NCBI RefSeq assembly: GCF_020149765.1
Contig: NZ_CP083809.1
Location: forward strand, 3,038,001 to 3,102,000
Source of the DNA: Pantoea agglomerans
Lineage (GTDB): Bacteria > Pseudomonadota > Gammaproteobacteria > Enterobacterales > Enterobacteriaceae
DNA length: 64,000 nucleotides
Reading direction: 5' to 3'
The notes under the pieces were generated by a model. It saw nothing but the letters and a program-made list of their open reading frames with translations. It was not told where the DNA came from and made no database searches. This document shows, one piece after another, positions 59,861-64,000 of this stretch; positions within the stretch are counted from its first letter, which is position 1; each line of letters begins with the position of its first letter. A program made the translations under genes and the position numbers.

Positions 59861-60628
59861 TTAAAAAGAGTCATTGCCTGGCAGACGCGTAATGCGCGCC
59901 TGGCGCGCTTCGTCTTCATGCAGGTTTTTCAGGGTGGCGTGGACAAAGCCGAGGTGATCCATCGCCGCCCGGCGCGCCGCCTCCGCCTCGCCGGCGAGGA
60001 TGGCGTCGAGCAGGCACTGATGCTGTTCGGTGAGACGGGCGAAAATCGCCGGCTGGCTGTACATACGCTGGCGGCTTTGCAGCACCGAGGACTGCAGCAG
60101 CGCAAAGAAGCCGCGCATGGTCTGCAGCAGCACCAGGTTGTGCGACGCTTCGGCGATAGCGAGATGAAAGCGCACGTCGGCCTGCGCGGCGAGATCGGGA
60201 TCGTCGCTCTCTTTCAGCTTTAGGGTGGCGTCGAAGGCGAGCCGCAGCCGCTCCTTATCCGCCTCGGTTGCGCGCTGCGCCGCGTACCAGGCGGTGCTCG
60301 CCTCGATCGCGTGGCGCGCTTCGAGAATGTCGTAGCGGTAGTCGGGATCGTCCTGCAGCAGCGCGCGTACCGGGGCGACGATGCGCTGCTCTGCCCAGGG
60401 GGCCAGCTGCTGGCGCAGCCAGGTGCCGCCGCCGCGACGGCTGATCAGCAAGCCGCTGCTGACCAGCTGCTGTAGCGCTTCGCGCAGCGAAGAGCGCGAC
60501 ACGCCCAGCTCAGCGGCGAGCTGGCGCTCGGCGGGCAGCCTCATGCCCGGCTCCAGTTTTTGCTGCTCTATATAGCGCCGCAGCCGCACCACAAGGTGCT
60601 CAGCGGCTGGCGATGTCGATTCACTCAT
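59861..60628 (-). CDS. lldR: FadR-type regulator LldR
   Basis: The 255-residue GntR/FadR regulator starts at the ATG at 60628 (MSESTSPAAEHLV); a longer frame reads into the operator. The winged helix (AAELGVSRSSLREALQQLVSSG) is followed by the FCD effector domain with ILEARHAIEA and a metal-binding His pattern (DVRFHLAIAEASHN). In E. coli LldR represses and, with L-lactate, activates lldPRD. Two matching operators lie 126 bp apart upstream, and it is co-transcribed with lldD. Confidence 0.95.
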   Translation of the reverse strand: MSESTSPAAEHLVVRLRRYIEQQKLEPGMRLPAERQLAAELGVSRSSLREALQQLVSSGLLISRRGGGTWLRQQLAPWAEQRIVAPVRALLQDDPDYRYDILEARHAIEASTAWYAAQRATEADKERLRLAFDATLKLKESDDPDLAAQADVRFHLAIAEASHNLVLLQTMRGFFALLQSSVLQSRQRMYSQPAIFARLTEQHQCLLDAILAGEAEAARRAAMDHLGFVHATLKNLHEDEARQARITRLPGNDSF

Positions 60629-60645
60629 GGCGTCATCCCGAAGCG

Positions 60646-60670
60646 GCGCTTTTGGTCGGACCAAAAGCGC
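60646..60670. promoter_or_regulatory. LldR operator O2 (proximal)
   Basis: GCGCTTTTGGTC-G-GACCAAAAGCGC is a perfect 12-bp inverted repeat around one base, containing the TTGGTNNNACCAA pattern of LldR/PdhR-type sites. It ends 18 bp before the lldR ATG. A similar site lies 126 bp upstream. Confidence 0.75.
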
Positions 60671-60695
60671 GCGGTGCGTCAATATAGACTTAAAT

Positions 60696-60713
60696 GGTTA
60701 ATCTTTTGTTAAC
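60696..60713 (-). promoter_or_regulatory. ArcA-like direct repeat in the lldRD promoter
   Basis: On the minus strand GTTAACAAAAGATTAACC holds two TTAA units spaced 11 bp, the spacing of ArcA-P sites. It lies between the two LldR operators. In E. coli ArcA represses lldPRD when oxygen is low. Confidence 0.5.
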
Positions 60714-60777
60714 CTGAGACAACCTCACGGGCGCGAATTTTCCGCTTCTGTGACTTGCGCTAAAAAGCAGGCTGGAA

Positions 60778-60790
60778 TTGGTAGGACCAA
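60778..60790. promoter_or_regulatory. LldR operator O1 (distal)
   Basis: TTGGT-AGG-ACCAA shares the TTGGTNGGACCAA pattern with the proximal site. The centre-to-centre distance is 126 bp, close to the two-operator spacing I remember for the E. coli lld operon, so DNA looping by LldR is likely. Confidence 0.65.
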
Positions 60791-60817
60791 AAAGGCGGGC
60801 GGAGAGAAAAGAGAGGC

Positions 60818-60843
60818 ATAAAAAAGCCTCCGGCTGGAGGCTT
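60818..60843 (-). terminator. Terminator after the FumD-like gene
   Basis: AAGCCTCC/GGAGGCTT (60824-60831 and 60836-60843) with loop AGCC on the minus strand is followed by a U-run and AUG. It lies 21 bp past the stop of the 70-residue gene and insulates it from the lldRD operon. Confidence 0.8.
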
Positions 60844-60864
60844 GGTTCTACTGGGACGATGGCG

Positions 60865-61077
60865 TCAGGCGCTTTTTGCCCATTTCTGAGCCGTCATCAT
60901 TTCCATCGCCAGCGCAAACAGCTGCTGCTGATGCTGTTCCGCGCTTTCGGCATAGCAGCCGATCATTGAGACAACCTTGTCAGCAGATAAGCTTTCACCG
61001 TGGACATGCAGCGTAAGCACTGCGCGACCAACGATTTTCAGCACTTCTTCATGTGATCCCTGGGCAATATTACTCAA
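60865..61077 (-). CDS. FumD/YdhZ-like small protein (DUF2767 type)
   Basis: The 70-residue helical protein contains EEVLKIVGRAVLTLHVHGES and ends near a helix with ALAMEMMTAQKW. The VGR-x-VL pattern, length and terminal AME-x-M resemble E. coli FumD, reported as a short fumarase-like protein, but similarity is weak and from memory. It is a single gene with its own terminator. Confidence 0.5.
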   Translation of the reverse strand: MSNIAQGSHEEVLKIVGRAVLTLHVHGESLSADKVVSMIGCYAESAEQHQQQLFALAMEMMTAQKWAKSA

Positions 61078-61483
61078 TGGAGAACCCTCAAACTGTCGTT
61101 GTAATAGAAGCTGGCGCGCTAAATATAAAGCAATTGCAGTGATTATTTTATCGGCTCGATCGGGGAGTTTATTTAATGATTAATTCTTTTGCTGGAGGAA
61201 AAAAAAGGGAATCATCTGATACAAAAAGAAATTAAGTTGCCCGATCGGGCAGTTATAAAGCTTCAGCTGGTCTTAAAAAGCCACACGATATGCACAAAAG
61301 CTCGCGCGCGGCGGGTAAACATTAGAAGATAACATCCATTCTCACCGATCTTCGGGTTATTCCTAAGCGCCTGCATGGCGAAGCAATCATGCAGGTAACC
61401 CTTTTCGCTGGTTGCCGCGCGTCGCACATTCTGCCAGACTTGCCGCGCTATTTTTCGACCACCTTTTGCCGCCGAGGCCGCCC
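61078..61483. other. 406-bp stretch between the FumD-like gene and dbpA
   Basis: No convincing gene. It is AT-rich at 61120-61235. It contains a perfect 14-bp palindrome TGCCCGATCGGGCA (61238-61251) and a hairpin CCTGCATG/CATGCAGG (61370-61377 and 61388-61395) in the presumed dbpA leader. Confidence 0.5.
61238..61251. promoter_or_regulatory. 14-bp perfect palindrome upstream of dbpA
   Basis: TGCCCGATCGGGCA stands out in an AT-rich setting, followed closely by a TATAAA-like stretch. It may be an operator of a local promoter; no regulator is recognised from it. Confidence 0.3.
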
Positions 61484-62866
61484 GTGACCGCATTTACTAC
61501 CCTTACCGCTCTTCCCGCCAGTCAGATCGCCAACCTGGCCGATATGGGCTATACCGAGATGACGCCTGTTCAGGCCGCTACGCTGCCCGCTATCCTGGCG
61601 CGGCGCGACGTGCGGGCGCAGGCGAAAACCGGCAGCGGCAAAACGGCGGCGTTCGGCATCGGCCTGCTGCATCATATCGACAGCAGCCGCTACGTTACCC
61701 AGGCGCTGGTGCTCTGCCCGACGCGCGAGCTGGCGGACCAGGTCAGCAACGTGCTGCGTCAGCTGGCGCGCTTTACCCGCAATATCAAGATCCTTACCCT
61801 GTGCGGCGGCCAGCCCATGAGCGCGCAGCGCGACTCGCTGGTACACGCCCCGCATATCGTGGTCGGCACGCCGGGCCGTATTCTCGATCACCTGAAGCGC
61901 GAGACGCTGAAGCTCGATCGGCTCGACACGCTGGTGCTCGACGAGGCGGATCGCATGCTGGAGATGGGATTCCGCGACGATATGGAGGCGGTGGCCGCGC
62001 TCACGCCCGCCAGCCGCCAGACGCTGCTCTTCTCCGCCACCTGGCCAGAGAGTATCGCCTCGCTTAGCGCACGCTTTCAGCGCGACGCGCTGCACGTTGC
62101 CACCGAAGAGGTAAGCGAGCTGCCCGCTATTGAGCAGGCGTTTATCGAAGCAAGCCCAGGCGAAAAGCTGCCGCTGCTGCAGGCGCTGCTGGCGCAGCGT
62201 CAGCCAGCCTCGTGCGTGGTCTTCTGCAACACCAAACGCGAGTGCGACGATATCGCCGCCGCGCTTAACCAGCAGGCTATCAGCGCGCTGGCGCTGCATG
62301 GCGATCTGGAGCAGCGCGATCGCGAACGCGTGCTGATCCGCTTCGCCAACGGTAGCGGGCGCGTGCTGGTAGCGACCGACGTGGCGGCGCGCGGCCTGGA
62401 TATTAAAGCGCTGGCGATGGTGGTGAACTATCAGCTGGCGTGGGATCCCGAAGTGCATGTACACCGCATCGGCCGCACCGGACGCGCCGGCGAACAGGGC
62501 AGCGCGGTGAGCTTTGTCGCGGCGGATGAGATGGCGCGCGCCCACGCGCTGGAAGATTTTCTGCAGCAGCCGCTCAGCTGGCTGCCGGCCAGCGCGCTGA
62601 AAAAAGGCGCGCGCCAGCCGCTGCCGGCCGCCATGATGACGCTCTGCATCGACGGCGGGCGCAAGGCGAAGATTCGGCCTGGGGATATTCTCGGCGCGCT
62701 GACCGGCGACGCGGGCTTCCGCGCCGACCAGATCGGCAAAATCGATATTACCCCGACCCATGCTTATGTCGCCGTAGCGGCGAGCGAAGCCAAAGCGGCG
62801 CTGGTCAGGCTGAAGCAGGGAAAAATGAAGGGTAAGAGCGTGCGGGCGATTCTGCTGCAGGATTAA
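61484..62866 (+). CDS. dbpA: ATP-dependent RNA helicase DbpA
   Basis: The 460-residue DEAD-box helicase starts at GTG 61484 (V/MTAFTTLTALPASQ), with GAGG upstream, as in E. coli; the open frame upstream is not family sequence. The Q-motif (MTPVQ), Walker A (AKTGSGKT), DEAD, SAT, and HRIGRTGR are in order, followed by the C-terminal RNA-recognition domain (MTLCIDGGRKAKIRPGDILGALTG) that binds hairpin 92 of 23S rRNA. It acts in 50S subunit assembly. A long 5' leader with a hairpin precedes it. Confidence 0.96.
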   Translation: MTAFTTLTALPASQIANLADMGYTEMTPVQAATLPAILARRDVRAQAKTGSGKTAAFGIGLLHHIDSSRYVTQALVLCPTRELADQVSNVLRQLARFTRNIKILTLCGGQPMSAQRDSLVHAPHIVVGTPGRILDHLKRETLKLDRLDTLVLDEADRMLEMGFRDDMEAVAALTPASRQTLLFSATWPESIASLSARFQRDALHVATEEVSELPAIEQAFIEASPGEKLPLLQALLAQRQPASCVVFCNTKRECDDIAAALNQQAISALALHGDLEQRDRERVLIRFANGSGRVLVATDVAARGLDIKALAMVVNYQLAWDPEVHVHRIGRTGRAGEQGSAVSFVAADEMARAHALEDFLQQPLSWLPASALKKGARQPLPAAMMTLCIDGGRKAKIRPGDILGALTGDAGFRADQIGKIDITPTHAYVAVAASEAKAALVRLKQGKMKGKSVRAILLQD

Positions 62867-62937
62867 GAGTAACGCTGGAATGGCGCGGGGGTTAACTGCC
62901 CCGCGCCGGAAATAAATGTGCCGAAACGCCGGCCGGG

Positions 62938-63330
62938 TTACGGCAGGTCAATCTGGGTGACGTGCAGCACCGTATTCTCGCCTTTACCTTTTACGTGGCC
63001 GCTGACGCGCACCTGCTCGTCCGCCTTAAAGGTTTTGCCGTCGAAGGTTTTTTCCGGCGCGATAATGGTGATGGTGCCGGTGCTGTCGCGGAACTGGTAG
63101 TTATCGCCCTGCAGCTTCTTCAGAATATAGCCTTCAAGCGTGACGTAACCGTCCTGACGAAAATCGCGGATCTGGTTGATATGGGTCTGGCCGGTATCCT
63201 CTGAACCTTTATAGCCTGCATCCTGCTTTTTCTGCGGCGGCGGCGTTGCGCCCGCTTCAAAACCGCCCTTCTCAGCCAGCGCTGGCAGACTCAATACGGC
63301 CAACAGCGTAAACGTCATGACTTTTTTCAT
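62938..63330 (-). CDS. YgiW/YdeI family OB-fold stress protein
   Basis: The 130-residue periplasmic protein starts at the ATG at 63330 (MKKVMTFTLLAVLSLPALA signal peptide). The BOF/OB domain spans about residues 55-130, with RDFRQDGYVTLEGYILKKL, DSTGTITIIAPEKTF and the ending VLHVTQIDLP. In E. coli YgiW is linked to hydrogen peroxide and cadmium stress and biofilm; YdeI-type members act in antimicrobial peptide resistance. I cannot separate YgiW from its paralogues. Single gene. Confidence 0.88.
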   Translation of the reverse strand: MKKVMTFTLLAVLSLPALAEKGGFEAGATPPPQKKQDAGYKGSEDTGQTHINQIRDFRQDGYVTLEGYILKKLQGDNYQFRDSTGTITIIAPEKTFDGKTFKADEQVRVSGHVKGKGENTVLHVTQIDLP

Positions 63331-63507
63331 GGTGCGCTCCTTTAATGAAATTTTTCCGTTGTGACCCTCTAAGCCTGGCACAAGAATCGCTAACTGCGCG
63401 CGCGATCAAATTTGCGCACTCGCCTCTCACTTTTTAGCCAGTCGTGCCGATAACGCTTTTATCATTCACTTTCGCCGCGCATCAGGCGGCAGCAAGGCAG
63501 AGCAACG

Positions 63508-64000
63508 ATGGATAATTTTCAAAAAGAGATAGATGAAAGAGCGAATCTGGCGTTATCGAACCGCTTTGAACTGCTGCTGTTCCGTCTGGGCACCGATCAG
63601 GCCAGGGGGAAATCGGAGCTGTTCGGCATTAACGTCTTCAAGCTGCGGGAAATTGTGCCGATGCAGCCGATTACCCGCGCGGCCGGCATGCGTTCGCCGC
63701 TGCTGGGCATGACCAATATTCGCGGCCAGTTTATTCCGGTGATCGACCTGCCGGCGGTGGCGGGCTGCACGCCGGAAACCGGGTTGAATCTGCTGCTGGT
63801 TACCGAGTATGCGCGTAATACCCAGGCTTTTGCCGTGGAGTCGGTGGATAACATCGTGCGCCTCGACTGGAGCCAGGTGCATACCGCTGAGAAAGGCATC
63901 GGCGGCCGCAATATCACCAGCATCGCCTGCCTCGACGATGAAAAGGGCAGCAACAGCCTGGCGATGGTGCTCGACGTCGAGCAGATCCTCTATGACGTGA
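63508..64000 (+). CDS. cheV: Chemotaxis coupling protein CheV, N-terminal part (cut by the window end)
   Basis: ATG at 63508 opens a frame that runs to the window end (164 codons). It encodes a CheW-like domain: RFELLLFRLGTD (as NRFELLLFRLG), LFGINVFKLREIV, LLGMTNIRGQFIPVIDLPAV and LLLVTEYARNTQAFAVESVDNIVR. The length and lack of a stop fit CheV, whose C-terminal receiver domain would follow; a plain CheW would be close to its end here and starts differently. CheV couples receptors to CheA. E. coli lacks cheV, while Salmonella and Pantoea-like genera have it. Confidence 0.85.
   Translation, partial: MDNFQKEIDERANLALSNRFELLLFRLGTDQARGKSELFGINVFKLREIVPMQPITRAAGMRSPLLGMTNIRGQFIPVIDLPAVAGCTPETGLNLLLVTEYARNTQAFAVESVDNIVRLDWSQVHTAEKGIGGRNITSIACLDDEKGSNSLAMVLDVEQILYDV

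Noticed and set aside
61263..61493. Minus-strand frame of 76 codons upstream of dbpA
   Set aside because: It is basic and low in structure, overlaps the dbpA start, and has no ribosome site.

Overview
The window is chromosomal DNA of a GC-rich member of Enterobacterales. Most genes are close homologues of Escherichia coli genes in E. coli-like order: the yajL-thiI-xseB-ispA-dxs-yajO-pgpA-thiL-nusB-ribH-ribD-nrdR-yajI-secFD-yajC-tgt-queA-acpH block, then proY-brnQ-phoR-phoB-sbcDC-mak-rdgC-ppnP-aroM-yaiA-aroL-yaiI-proC-psiF-iraP. The differences (kbp where E. coli has tsx, a PstS-like gene after phoR, extra genes beside aroM, lacZ next to iraP) together with the composition suggest Erwiniaceae such as Pantoea, Mixta or Erwinia. 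This placement is an inference from memory, not a search result. No prophage, insertion sequence, CRISPR array, tRNA or rRNA was seen.

Layout. 1-17.6 kb is housekeeping: isoprenoid, thiamine and riboflavin synthesis, NusB, NrdR, the SecDF-YajC translocase accessory, and queuosine genes, with bidirectional terminators between convergent units. 17.7-20.9 kb holds an inositol-phosphatase-like enzyme and an OafA-type acyltransferase with an AT-rich leader. 21-29 kb holds amino-acid transporters (ProY, BrnQ), a MetE-C-like methyltransferase preceded by apparent MetJ boxes, and the phosphate regulon core (phoB-phoR plus a PstS-like protein) behind a clear Pho box. 28.8-34 kb is sbcD-sbcC with an unusually long Gln-rich SbcC and a TolA-C-like lipoprotein as third gene. 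34-42 kb holds mak, rdgC, ppnP and the aroL-yaiA...aroM neighbourhood. Between yaiA and aroM sit an IclR regulator, an OPT-family transporter and a DUF1177 protein, and aroM is translationally coupled to the DUF1177 gene. This is the most interesting uncharacterised gene set in the window.

42-48 kb holds a DUF2076 protein, a YaiI/DUF421/unknown-membrane-protein operon, proC, a Rieske-FAD oxidoreductase, psiF, iraP and a tiny Gly-rich lipoprotein. 48-57 kb holds an orphan lacZ with a lac-operator-like site but no adjacent lacI or lacY, mdtG overlapping lacZ tail to tail, an AriR-family protein, an I78 inhibitor, a CHASE4-PAS-GGDEF-EAL protein and a CPBP protease. 57-64 kb has several tiny ORFs, osmC, lldR-lldD with paired operators, a FumD-like protein, dbpA, a YgiW-type OB protein and the start of cheV.

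A family of dispersed intergenic palindromic repeats (about 5944-6063, 22451-22556, 36028-36093, and a degenerate copy near 18571-18621) shares an AGCAAAGCG core. Its outer arms differ between copies but stay self-complementary within each copy.
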